The position numbers and the translations under genes are program-made. Under the pieces are notes generated by a model. That model saw only the letters and a program-made list of their open reading frames with translations, searched no databases and was not told the DNA's origin. A DNA stretch of 64,000 bases from Sphaerosporella brunnea (taxonomy: Eukaryota; Ascomycota; Pezizomycetes; Pezizales; Pyronemataceae), in the NCBI GenBank assembly GCA_008704415.1, contig VXIS01000007.1, forward strand, positions 248,001-312,000. Direction: 5' to 3'. Positions 54,562 to 64,000 of this stretch are shown piece after piece (within the stretch, counting starts at the first letter, position 1; each line of letters begins with the position of its first letter).

Positions 54562-55244
54562 GGCCGAAAATTGTTGAAATTCAACAATCCCGAAAGTTCT
54601 GTCGACACAGCGAATGTCGATTAGAATAGAAGGGGGTGGTGGAGCAAGATATCTGCAAGGACTTGAAGATGCGGCAGCGAGAAAGCGAATGATATGCAGG
54701 TTAGTAAAAGAAGGAAGGGGCGGGAGGGATATGGGTTGAATGGAGAAGTGGGTGGTGTGGTGGTGGAGCGTCGGGCAGCAAGGGTAGGCAGAAGCGAAGC
54801 AGCAGGGCTGATATGGGGGGGGGGGGGGTTGGAACGAGTGAGTGCACAGCCGAGTGGGAATTGCAGATAGCAAAAGCGGGAGGGGCACTGCTCAGGAGGG
54901 TTTGGGGAGATATTGTTTCAAGCACCTCGTGGTGGCTCTAGGGTTTGCCAGCAGATGCAGGGAGGGAGCAGTTGAGACAGGCACAGGCGTTCGCTGGAAG
55001 AATTGGCTTCGGAAAAGGAAGGTGTTGGTGCTCAAAGGCCGTGGAGCGGGCGAGAGGGTGTGCAGAAGGCCGGCAAGATACCAGGCCAAGCAAGCAAACA
55101 AACAGAAGCAGCACAGACCGGCCCTTTGTGTGGGAGCGGAGCAGATGCATATCGAGCAGCAAGAAGCTGTGACTTCACCGCTGGGTCGACTGCAACGTCA
55201 AAAATGCGTGCGGGCTTTCTCCTGCAGGTCTCGGAGCAGGAAAG

Positions 55245-55253
55245 CAAGAAAGC

Positions 55254-55304
<51 letters not shown>

Positions 55305-55308
55305 CAAG
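55245..55308. repeat. GAAA tetranucleotide microsatellite
   Basis: About 16 AAAG/GAAA units in a row with flanking CAAG variants (55235-55330). It makes the long Lys-rich and Phe/Leu/Ser-rich frames on the two strands, which are therefore not genes. Confidence 0.9.
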
Positions 55309-56356
55309 CAAGCAAGCAGGAAAGAAAGAAAGCCCAGTTTTCTGGAACTTTTCCACAAAACAACGAGGTGTTGACTCGTTCGCAGCGACGACGACGAACG
55401 CTGCAGACTGCAGTAGCGCTTAGATCCCGCCGACACGCCGCCCCCACCAATGGAGCCGACCCAGGTCGCGTTCACCAGGGGCAAGCAAGCTCGGGTCTGC
55501 TGCTTGTTTGCACCTCTCACGGCAACTCCGCTGCCCTTGTGCTCTGCATACATTGGTATTGGTGTGCATTAAAATATTTGCCGTTGCTTTGTAGCTCCAG
55601 CCATTGGATAAGGACCCTTTGACCGGTGCGTTTTCTCGACAACTTCGCTCGAAGATCGAGGCTTCACTATCGCCAACCGACTTCGCTTTTGCTGTCCGTT
55701 ACGTTTTAATAGCCTTCATCGAACAACCGACATGGGAGCCTGCCAACCAAGTGCAGGATCATCGCAAAAATTGCACTTCGGGAAGCACAGCCATGCAGGC
55801 GATATCTTCCAGCACTGACACAGCGACGGGAGCTGCAAGCATGGGTGGTCATGCGAAGTATGTATCAATCCCGGATTACGGATACCTTACAGCTGAACCA
55901 AGCTGCCTAAATTCGGAACATGGTTAGACAGCCGCGCTGTAGCGGGCCTTCCAATTAGCAGCTGGCAATCATGATCAAACGCCTTGTTCGGTCTGCACAC
56001 TCCAGTCAACAATATGCACGGGAAGAACGCCCGCCAGCGAACGCTCGCTTGTTCGGGATTGCCAAAAAATCAAAGCAGCCTGGTCATTATCTTCAATGCG
56101 GAAGCTCACATCACGGCAAAAGACCGTTGGCTGCCTGTTGTCCGCACCCAGACATTGCCAGTCTAGGTCGGCATTGATTCAGGGATTGGAACTCACTGCC
56201 GTCCGCGCCAATGATCAGCTACTTCCGTCTGTCTCGATTCAGCGCTCTGACCAGCTGGCAGGCGTTGTGACGACATGTATCGGGGGTTTTACATAGACAG
56301 GTCTGGAGCGGCACGTGGCAAGACGGGTAGCAGGGATGCTGAAGTTTCTAGCGAGC

Positions 56357-56402
56357 TCATCATCATCATAACCATCATCATCATCATCATCATCATCATC
56401 AC
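56357..56402. repeat. ATC trinucleotide microsatellite
   Basis: About 15 ATC/CAT units with one interruption (ATAACC). No gene overlaps. Confidence 0.85.
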
Positions 56403-57263
56403 ATCCTCGGCGAGTGCAACTTCGAATTAGGAATCAATAGAGTACATTCCTTTCCCTAGGATGCGGGTATCGGAGCAGCAGCTCTGTTTGCTTTCTTTTT
56501 CGATGATGATGAACTGGACCGGCCTGTCGGAGGGGAAATGTTCCCGAAGCAGATGATCACAGGCACTATCTACATACAATGCATTCCGCCTTAAGCTTAA
56601 TAACCATCAGTGTTTTCTCTCCTAGAATAGAGAGAGCAAATCTCATAAAGTGCAGGAAGAAATCGATCTTGTTAGTGCCGTGGACTTGGAATGACGTCTC
56701 GGATAACTTTCATGGAGGTAGATCACAACCGGTCACTCGAAAATCAAGTGATCCTCCGATCCCGGCCGGAATACAATTCTCTCAGCCTATAGCAGTTATC
56801 TATGCTAGTGTTCCATTCACATCGAACTTTAGGATGCATCGAAATGCGAGGTGATGTGGTAGTTCCCATCTTTAACCATGACATCGTACTCCTTTACCGG
56901 GAGGGAGGGAGAGAGGAAGAGAAGCTACTGGTTGCGCGTGCCCGTGAGGAAGAACAACGGAGACATTTCTTTGGACAGGTATTCTATGTATGCACTGCGG
57001 GATGGTGTTGGTTTGGTCCTCGGGAACCGGAGACCAACTAGAGTAGAGTACTGGCGTCGACGTCCGTGCGCCTGCCAACACCTCTCCTCGCCACTGCCAC
57101 TATTCGCAAGCTTACGCTGCATGATTCAACACTCTGACTGATGGCTCCACTCCGCCCGCTCTGGAAGCCGCAGGGCTTGTGGAAGGGGATCATGAGAATG
57201 GGTCACCCGGACAGGTCTAACTGACGTGTACAGCACACTTGGAAGCCACGCCGGGCCCACGAT

Positions 57264-57549
57264 CAGTGATGCCAATAGTCGGACTCAAACGCCCAAGTCT
57301 GTGTAAACGAGCTAGCCAACCCGGCTGGCTGATTGAAGGAGCCGGGGAATTTGTAGCCCGAAGCCTGGCTAATGACCGAGTGCTACCTAGTGAGCCCGCA
57401 AGTGTCACCGGGAGCTGGATTTAATGATAGCATGAATTTGATGTGCCTCCGCTGCTTGAATTCACTCTCTGGTAGTTCTGCCAGCCAGCCGGACTTTTTT
57501 GAGAAGCTCCGCAGCCTTCAGTCAGCCCGGCCGGCTATCGACATCACTT
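57264..57549. mobile_element. Diverged hAT-type MITE remnant
   Basis: The left end CAGTGATGCCAATAGTCGG and right end CCGGCCGGCTATCGACATCACTT are inverted and resemble the CAGTGTT...AATAGCCGG ends of copies 1-3. Subterminal GCCAGCCGG-type motifs are also present (57480-57500). No 8-bp duplication survives. Old relative of the family. Confidence 0.5.
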
Positions 57550-58024
57550 GTCGCACGGCGCCAACATGTAATGGTGGCAGAGTCTGTGGGTGGAGTGTTG
57601 GAGACATTAAACACCGCAAAAGAGCTATGCTGCAACGAGTGACCTACGTCGCTCAACGGATTCCGTACAGTCATAACTAAGGCCGTGGGCCGATATGCTG
57701 AAGTTGTCGAGGAAGCCCAGGCGTTGGGCGTAAATATTTGGGCAGCGGTCAAGCGGTTCACAGGGTGGATGCGGGAAATAGCAGGTGAAGCGGGAAGGGC
57801 GCGGGGCTAGAGAAGAGGTAAGCTGAAGCTCAGAATTACAAGAAATCGGCCCGCTCGGAATATCGTGATTTTGAGCGAAATGTCGCGAGTCGACTTCTGG
57901 CGCAAGATCCAAGATTCGAACATCCCACAATATTGAAACTTCAAAATGCGAGCATACCGAAGTAGAAGATTGTAGCTAAAGGAAGCTGATGTAATCAATA
58001 TATTCCGCCAATACCACTATGTTA
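57550..58024. other. No gene seen between the hAT remnant and the TA-MITE
   Basis: Short overlapping frames only; a minus-strand frame at 57625-57930 has no domain. Confidence 0.4.
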
Positions 58025-58222
58025 CAGTCATTTGGCCTCATTTTGCGCACCGGCTCATTTTGCGCAAGGGCTTAGGGTTTGCAGCGTTCTCGGAAAAGCT
58101 CGTACACCACCAAGTTCAAAATCCGCGGATAGCACTGCTAGGCATTGCCTACCATTGGCCAGATCCAAACCCTAAGCCCTTGCGCAAAGTGAGCCGGTGC
58201 GCAAAATGAGGCCAAATGACTG
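58025..58222. mobile_element. TA-flanked MITE upstream of MCM10
   Basis: A 198-bp element with about 57-bp terminal inverted repeats differing at one position. It starts CAGTCATTTGGCCTCATTTT at 58025 and ends with the complement at 58222, with TA at 58023-58024 and 58223-58224. GCGCA(C/A) motifs are repeated inside each arm. The near-perfect arms indicate recent spread. It differs from the MITE at 89-426 and from the 3.4-kb element, though it shares CAG termini with the latter. Confidence 0.85.
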
Positions 58223-58730
58223 TACTTTTGGAACCCTGACCGCGGTGGTTAGGGTTGGTTGCCGCGCAGGTTAGGGTTGTTGGAGGTGTCACGTTTTATA
58301 GTAGTTCTGTTTGCTTTTCTCTTTCTCTTGTTTCAGTATAGCTTGCTAGTAACGATAGGAATAGAATGAGGCGATTTGATGTATAGCAGGTTCCCGAGTT
58401 TTGTACAGTGTTTCCGGACAGTTGATGTTGACGCTACGCCCACCCCTGTCTTGACAACACACGCCCGCGTAACAAAACTCGATGGGTTTGATCTCAACAG
58501 ACACGTTCACAGACGTCGCGAAGCAATCAAAGACACATCCAACGACCCTTCTTCACAGCATATGACTCTAACATCTCCGCCATGTCCAGCAACAAAGGTG
58601 CAACCCCAGACCTCTTGGAGGAAGAATGCAATGAACTCACTCTCTGGGGTGTCAAGATATAGTCTGGCCTCCACAAACCACCCAAGATGTGATCAATCTC
58701 ACCCCGCGCAAAAGCAGACAGGCCTACAGC
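58223..58730. promoter_or_regulatory. MCM10 upstream region
   Basis: About 500 bp between the MITE and the chosen MCM10 ATG. An upstream ATG at 58581 opens a short frame that stops at 58659, so an upstream ORF is possible. No MCB-type ACGCGT site was noticed. Confidence 0.35.
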
Positions 58731-60796
58731 ATGACAAACCCACCAACGTCACCCTCTCCGCTCCGCAAATCCACCCAGCCTGCCCAGCTCGACGATGGCC
58801 CTAGCGACGGAGAAGAATCCACCGACGAGGACGAGGAAGTGCTGAAGCTCAAGCTGATGCGCATCGAGGCGAAACTGAAGCTAAAGAAGCTTCAGAAACA
58901 ACAGCAGAAGAAAAAATTGGCTGAAGCGACAGCTACGGCAAGCGGTGAGCAGAAACCGGGCAGTGTTGTCGAGGTTCCAATGTCCCCGTCTGCTAGGCAG
59001 ATGGCAGCCCAACCACCGCCGTCGCCAAAATCGCCGTCGAGAGTCTTGCTTGGTATTGATAGGGGCCTTACCGGCAAAGATATCTCGCTTCGTCGCGCGC
59101 CGCAGTATAGAAAGCAGCCGCTGCCAACTGTTAGAGCACCTTCCCCGCCGCGACCGGCAAAGACTTTCAGTCAGCGACTCGCTGAGGAGCGGGCACGCGA
59201 TAAGGCGAAGTTTGAGAAGCAAAAGACAATGGCACAGAGCCGGAGTAAAGGGTTCGGAATCGCAGATGCAGGGACAACGAGTTCCACGACAGGTGTATCG
59301 ACAGCAGCGGCACAGCGTGCAACTCATTCGTTCACGGAAGTACTTTCTCAGCATGACCGGGCACAGGAAGGCATTCTTCGCAGCACTTCTCAATCTTTCA
59401 CCTCAACGGCTAACGGCTTCGCTCGCCCAACTACACCTCCCCGACCCTCTACTGCGCCCGCGGCATCGGACAACCCTGAATCCACTGATGAAGCCGGCTT
59501 CGACTCCTTCTCCGGCTTGCACCTGCTCCGCCGTACTACCCCGCACCCCACTGTAATGCGATATCTCGCCAAGAAAACCATCTTCCAGCTGCCTCAGCTT
59601 CTCAAAACTGTTGTTTCACCCAATTACGAGCCACCGGAAGTCGAGGGTGACTGGGTAGTGGTTGGGACTATCTGTTCCAAGTCGGACCCGCGGAATGTGG
59701 GACAGAACACAGGGGCCAAAGAAACGGGCAAGAAGTACATGGTAATGCAGCTGACGGATCTCAAGTGGGATATCGAGCTGTTCCTCTTCGGCGCAGGCTT
59801 TGACCGTTTCTGGAAAGTCCCTGTGGGTACTGTTGTGGCACTGCTAAACCCCGGGGTCATGAAGCCGCGAAACGCGGACTCGGGCCGTTTCTCACTCACC
59901 ATAGCCGACAATGCGGACGATTGTGTGCTCGAGATCGGCCTCGCCCGGGATCTGGGCTTTTGCCGCTCGCTCAAGCGTGATGGAAAGGAATGTGGCACAT
60001 GGATCGACAAGCGTCACACGGCGTTTTGTGCTTTCCATGTCGAGCAAACCGTTAAAAAGGCGCGGGTATCGCGCGCAGAAGTTAACTCCATGACTTCCCT
60101 CTTCTCCCCGCCGAAAAAGAATGGCACCGTCAAGCCGCGGAGATTTTTTGGCAACGGGGCTGGACATAGCCGAACTAGATCGCAAGGCCGCGATGACGGC
60201 TTGTTGCAGGAGGGCCCGATCTCAGACTTACCCCAACGTCTCGGCGGCGCAGGTGGAAACATCTTCATTGCCCCTGGCCGTTCAACCGCCGCATTGCTCG
60301 ACGATGACGACTACATGGCCAGCAACTTCCGCTTTGCCGGCGGCACAAAGGAGCAGCGGATACAGCGTCGTCTGTTGGAGGGAAAGCGCGAGCGTGAGCT
60401 CACCAAACGCATTATAGAAGCGCAAGGGCGCGAGGGTGGTATAGGCGCCCAATATCTTCGCACGCGCCTTGGCGATACAATGGGCGAGAAGGAGCGCGCC
60501 GAGAATCGAGCTCGTAATGCCGCCGAGCGCAAACAGGTCAGCTTCCACCCACACAGAATCCCATCATGAGTGTCAGCCAGCAAACTGACATATACACCCA
60601 TCCACAGGCGAGCGAAGCGCTCTCCACTCTCAGATCCGGCGCTAGCGGGAGAGATATTCGTCTATCCCCTGTCACGCGGAAGCGGTCGAAATCGACGATG
60701 GCCGAAGCGGCGCCAGTGGTAAAAAGGACGCGGTTTGCACTGCCGCCGTCCAACACCAACCTCAGCGATGACGATTTGGATATTGTTCACGAGTGA
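58731..60796 (+). CDS. MCM10: DNA replication factor Mcm10
   Basis: Two exons, 58731-60536 and 60608-60796, give 664 residues; the 71-nt intron has donor GTCAGC and acceptor CAG. The N-terminal coiled segment (EEVLKLKLMRIEAKLKLKKL, about residues 30-70) is followed by a disordered stretch. The Mcm10 core comes next: RYLAKKTIFQLPQLLKTVVS, an OB fold starting at about residue 300 (EGDWVVVGTICSKSDPRNVG through FGAGFDRFWKVPVGTVVALL), then the zinc finger with Cys411, Cys421, Cys433 and His436 (CRSLKRDGKECGTWIDKRH, TAFCAFH). Mcm10 binds DNA and the CMG helicase and is needed to activate replication origins. The C-terminal exon is basic and short. Without splicing, the first exon stops 10 codons later. 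Confidence 0.92.
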
Positions 60797-63191
60797 TTGT
60801 CACAATACAATAGCATTACGATGCCGTCCATCATGCCTTCTTTTTCCTTGCATTCCAACATGACCGAATGTTGATGGCGTTTTTTTGGGCCTGTTTGTTT
60901 GTTATCTATTTCCCGGCGGCGGTGGCACTCACAGTCATCATCTGCGGCGCTTCAATGCTGATACCTGTTTTTCCTTCTGTTTTTGGGGATGTGCTTCTCG
61001 GGAGAAAATAAATATAGGAAAGGTCACTCCTGTATATATATAGATTCCTGTCACTAAAGTACTTATCGTCACTTACTGCTGCCTTTGGGGCATTTGTTTT
61101 GTTTTGTTTTGTTTTAAATCATACAGCGTACACGAGGACGTTAGCCCAAGTGCCTCCTATCTTGCGAATCGGAGTGAGGCCAAAGGCCTATGACGGACAA
61201 AAGAAACCTGGTATCCTGTCCCCACGGTCTTACCCGTCTGTTGGGGTTCCCCATACAAAAGAAATACATAAAAGCAAATCGCACCATTAAACACACCCTA
61301 AGTCAGTGGTATCAGCCCCTTAATGGGGACAGCCTTTGGGGCATGCAAGCTTAAGTCGACACCTTGGTGTTCTCTACAGAGTGATATCCAGCGAAGCTAA
61401 GGGGGTTCGAGTGCTGGAATGTGAGTCTGTCGGCTACCTTACGCCCCGAACAAAACCTAGGGAGAGGTTTGGGAAGAACTAACGTACCCTATGATCAGCA
61501 CGATACAGAGAATCCGTTTTTTCAATTACAATAAACTATCTCTCGATATCGATGAAAACTAAAGTATTTGACGGTGTGATGGGGGAACGGTGAGAGAAGA
61601 TATGATATGATCTTGATCTAAATGGCGCCCCATCAAATGGCAACGAGAGCGCCATGTAGATCAAGATCACAAAGTACTTTACATAGATAACCAGAAATAT
61701 TGGTCAGTCAAAACGATGTGCGCAGGTGCCAATTCAATCCACCGCCTCACAGGATAGGGAAGATTATTGCCAAGAGCGCATTTGGGGCAGTGCTCCTCGA
61801 CGTCTCATCTGAGCCAGTCAAGTCTGTCAAGATCAATATTCCATGTCGTAATCCGATTGATCTACAATGATTGTGCGTGCTATCTATCAAGCTACATACA
61901 TGTCTAACGCATCTATCTACCGTCATTTACCCCACGAGCCACGGACACGACTCGTCAGCGCTGGTATAAGCCCTGGTTGGTTTTTGGGTCGGTTTTGCAT
62001 AGTGGGAGCAATTGCGGTTTTTGATACTGGCTGATATTGATATTGATATGTGCGATGAGGCTGGACGGCGGGAAGTGTGGGTTTTGGTTGTGTATATAAT
62101 TCTTCTTTCTTTGATACCTACTACTATGCTAGATGGTTAAATGCCGCTGTTGGATATGGTCTCCGTGGGGTGTTTCTCGGAGTTGTGCATATCAAATAGG
62201 CCACTGTGCAAATTGAAGGGAAGACCGAGCTGGAGACAGAGTATCTCAATCTGTGGTGCGTTTACCGATTAACTGGACGTTGAAATTTGCTCCAGTTGCA
62301 AGCTATTTATCTTCTGCGTTCTTAACCAAGAACAAATCTAGTGTGTTTTCTAGGCTACGGGATGAGATAGCTGCGTTTTTACATGCACGGAGTTTGAGAT
62401 GGGGGCGCAGAGGGAAATAGATGCCGCAGCCTGGCTGGATCTAGAACTATGAGCCTAGGCCCACGCATGAGGAACTCTTGATGTCGATATCGATGTCGAC
62501 TGTGTTGGACCTCATTGCAAAGTTGATTACTGCTGGTCATGATCGTGACATTTTTTTCGTCTTGTCTCTGAATTTCGGTCGGGGAAATAGCTGTTTTAAG
62601 TGCACGGACATGAGTGATCGCCCAAAACGGCGGAGAAGTCTCAGTGTTCGTTTGTATGGTGCAGGTGGCCTTAAACCAACCTGTCGCTCAAAATTTCCCC
62701 GACTTCAATAACATCACAAGATTGCGCGACTGGTGGAAGCCAGCGCCTCAGTCTTACAGAGCGCATCTTATTTAGGGGACGGGAGAGCTGTTTCCCCAGA
62801 GTTCTCACATGGTGATCAGTTTATTATAAACAGTCGTTGCCGTCTCCACCACCGCCGACGGGTCGGTTTAAGGCCGCCTGCACCATACTAGAGTACACTT
62901 CTGAAGCTTTGGAGCACTGGGTCTAAGCATTCCATCACAAAAAAACCTAACCCATAGTCATGTGTCAGATCGGAAATTACCTCAGGCCGCGGCTTGGCAC
63001 GACAATGAAGTGGACAGCATCACCGTCATCTCAACAGCTATCTCATCATCATAATCGCGTACCCACACCGCTGCAGCCATGGCTCACGAAGTACCACCCC
63101 CCGCAATTGAAGAAGCTCAGGCGTAATCTCCCCCCTCAGCTCTACTGCATAAAACTCAACTCCGACTGACTCTGGAGTTTACACACACAGC
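60797..63191. other. 2.4-kb stretch with no gene seen
   Basis: Begins with the MCM10 3' region (GTTTT repeats near 61098-61114). Contains an imperfect hairpin at 61608-61669 (arms GATCTTGATCTAAATGGCGC and GCGCCATGTAGATCAAGATC). Frames are short and none looks coding. The last ~150 bp is the DAP1 leader. No tRNA or other RNA could be recognised by eye. Confidence 0.5.
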
Positions 63192-63659
63192 ATGAGCGTC
63201 TTCACCCCCGTCAACCTCATCCTCCTCGCCCTTTTCTTCTACCTCGTTTATATGCGTCTCCGTCCCGCCACCGTTCCAAAGCTCGCGACCACAGAGCCCA
63301 TGGTTTTCCAGACTTTCACGCCACGCACCCTTAAGCCTTACAACGGCACGGACGAGCCCAGGGTTCTTCTCGCCGTTGATGGAAAGGTGTTTGATGTCAC
63401 GGCCGGGAAGTCATTTTATGGACCCGGAGGCCCGTACTCGAATTTTGCCGGAAGAGATGCGTCCCGTGGCTTGGCGAAGAACAGCTTCGATGAGGAAATG
63501 CTCACCGATGTTGATAAGCCGATTGACAAGCTGGAGGATCTGACGGATGAGGAACGCGGGAGCTTGAGGGATTGGAAGGGACACTTTGAAGGGAAATATT
63601 TGCTGGTAGGAAAATTGGTCGAGGAGGGCTCGGACGAGGCTAAGGAGGCGGGGTTGTAA
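63192..63659 (+). CDS. DAP1: Dap1/MAPR-family heme-binding protein
   Basis: A single open frame of 155 codons. A membrane helix at about residues 7-24 (VNLILLALFFYLVYMRL) anchors a cytochrome-b5-like MAPR domain: FTPRTLKPYNGTDEPRVLLA, then VDGKVFDVTAGKSFYGPGGP and YSNFAGRDASRGLAKNSFDE. The GKSFYGPGGPY region contains the conserved tyrosines that bind heme in this family. It lacks the paired His ligands of true cytochrome b5. Yeast Dap1 and mammalian PGRMC1 bind and support cytochrome P450 enzymes such as lanosterol demethylase in the endoplasmic reticulum, so this protein probably aids sterol synthesis. The ATG follows a TTTACACACACAG that could be a leader-intron acceptor. Confidence 0.9.
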   Translation: MSVFTPVNLILLALFFYLVYMRLRPATVPKLATTEPMVFQTFTPRTLKPYNGTDEPRVLLAVDGKVFDVTAGKSFYGPGGPYSNFAGRDASRGLAKNSFDEEMLTDVDKPIDKLEDLTDEERGSLRDWKGHFEGKYLLVGKLVEEGSDEAKEAGL

Positions 63660-64000
63660 GGAAGAGTATGTATCGGGCTATCTACGGCTCTATAATGATC
63701 ACGATTTCGCTATTGTTTGCGGCCGGCTATGGATTTTGTTTTGTCGGAAGGGAACATTGATGTGCATGCATAGGAATACCAAATTGGTTGCTGCGATTGA
63801 TTTTACTCGGTGAGGTTGTCACGAGCTGTTCGTCTCGGATATATGAGGTTCCATGGAAGTCACGGCATCATAAGGAAATTAATTATTAGCTACTCTGCAT
63901 GCGGGGAGCGCAAGTGCAACCGCATGGGTCAAAGTTCGGTAAACACACCGATTTGAACTTCGCACCTCCTATTCCTCAACGAAGCTCGGATCAACAAACG
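63660..64000. other. Downstream of DAP1 to window end
   Basis: Probably the DAP1 3' untranslated region, then uncharacterised sequence. An inverted pair AAGTTCGGT / ACCGATTTGAACTT lies at about 63932-63960. No gene seen. Confidence 0.4.

Larger units (their letters stand above)
54562..57255. other. Upstream region of the HMT1-type gene and gene-poor DNA
   Basis: Holds the HMT1-type promoter and leader, with a 14-nt homopolymer (54815-54828, C on the sense strand) about 255 bp upstream of the ATG. A GAAA microsatellite lies near 55245-55308 and an ATC microsatellite near 56357-56402. Frames of up to 190 codons here run through the simple repeats or overlap one another. No gene supported. Confidence 0.5.

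Noticed and set aside
55032..55553. Lys-rich and Phe/Leu-rich frames on both strands
   Set aside because: They are produced by the GAAA microsatellite and its flanks.
1..64000. Secondary-metabolite cluster, CRISPR array or prokaryotic operon
   Set aside because: No synthase, regularly spaced repeat-spacer array or operon structure is present; the genes are intron-bearing eukaryotic housekeeping genes.

Overview
The window is nuclear DNA of a filamentous ascomycete fungus (Pezizomycotina-like; I cannot place it more finely). The evidence is about 45 short introns, mostly 45-130 nt, that can be spliced in frame by hand with GT..AG borders and CTGAC/CTAAC-like branch sites, and a set of typical ascomycete genes: DASH subunit Duo1, Def1, HMG-CoA synthase, homoserine dehydrogenase, Mcm10, an HMT1-type ABC transporter, a CSC1-type channel, Dap1 and mitochondrial bL9. 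For each spliced model the exon lengths sum to a whole number of codons; exon coordinates are in each entry. All splice sites are predictions from sequence, with no transcript data.

Layout. 1-0.43 kb: part of a palindromic repeat, then a TA-flanked MITE. 0.9-4.2 kb: DUF1765 protein (-). 4.2-9.8 kb: gene-poor, with two hAT-type MITEs and coding-like debris. 9.8-20.6 kb: gene-dense, with Def1 (-), a predicted helical protein (-), a TUDOR-like HVA1 protein (+), a membrane-anchored Ubp16-like deubiquitinase (-) and bL9m (+). 20.7-21.9 kb: DUF1749 alpha/beta hydrolase (-). 22.75-26.16 kb: a complete TA-flanked DNA transposon with an uninterrupted four-exon transposase. 26.2-29.9 kb: gene-poor, with a third hAT-type MITE inside a decayed ORF and a palindrome. 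29.9-34.4 kb: uncharacterised nuclear-type protein (-), DUO1 (-), and an S/T-P-rich protein (+). 35.9-39.2 kb: CSC1-type channel in nine exons (+). 41.0-48.3 kb: SDR (-), kinetochore-like coiled-coil protein (+), small membrane protein (-), HOM6 (+) and ERG13 (+). 50.3-54.6 kb: HMT1-type ABC transporter (-). 54.6-58.7 kb: gene-poor, with simple repeats, a hAT-like remnant and a TA-MITE. 58.7-60.8 kb: MCM10 (+). 63.2-63.7 kb: DAP1 (+).

The host genes are mostly unrelated housekeeping genes rather than a pathway cluster; ERG13 and DAP1 both bear on sterol synthesis but lie 15 kb apart. No secondary-metabolite cluster, rRNA, convincing tRNA or CRISPR array was seen. The most interesting content is the mobile DNA. 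There is one apparently intact Tc1/mariner-superfamily element with an unusually long D-to-E spacing. There are also three hAT-type MITEs with exact 8-bp target duplications and two TA-flanked MITEs with long inverted repeats. A second pattern is recurring 14-17-nt C homopolymers on the sense strand of introns and 5' leaders.
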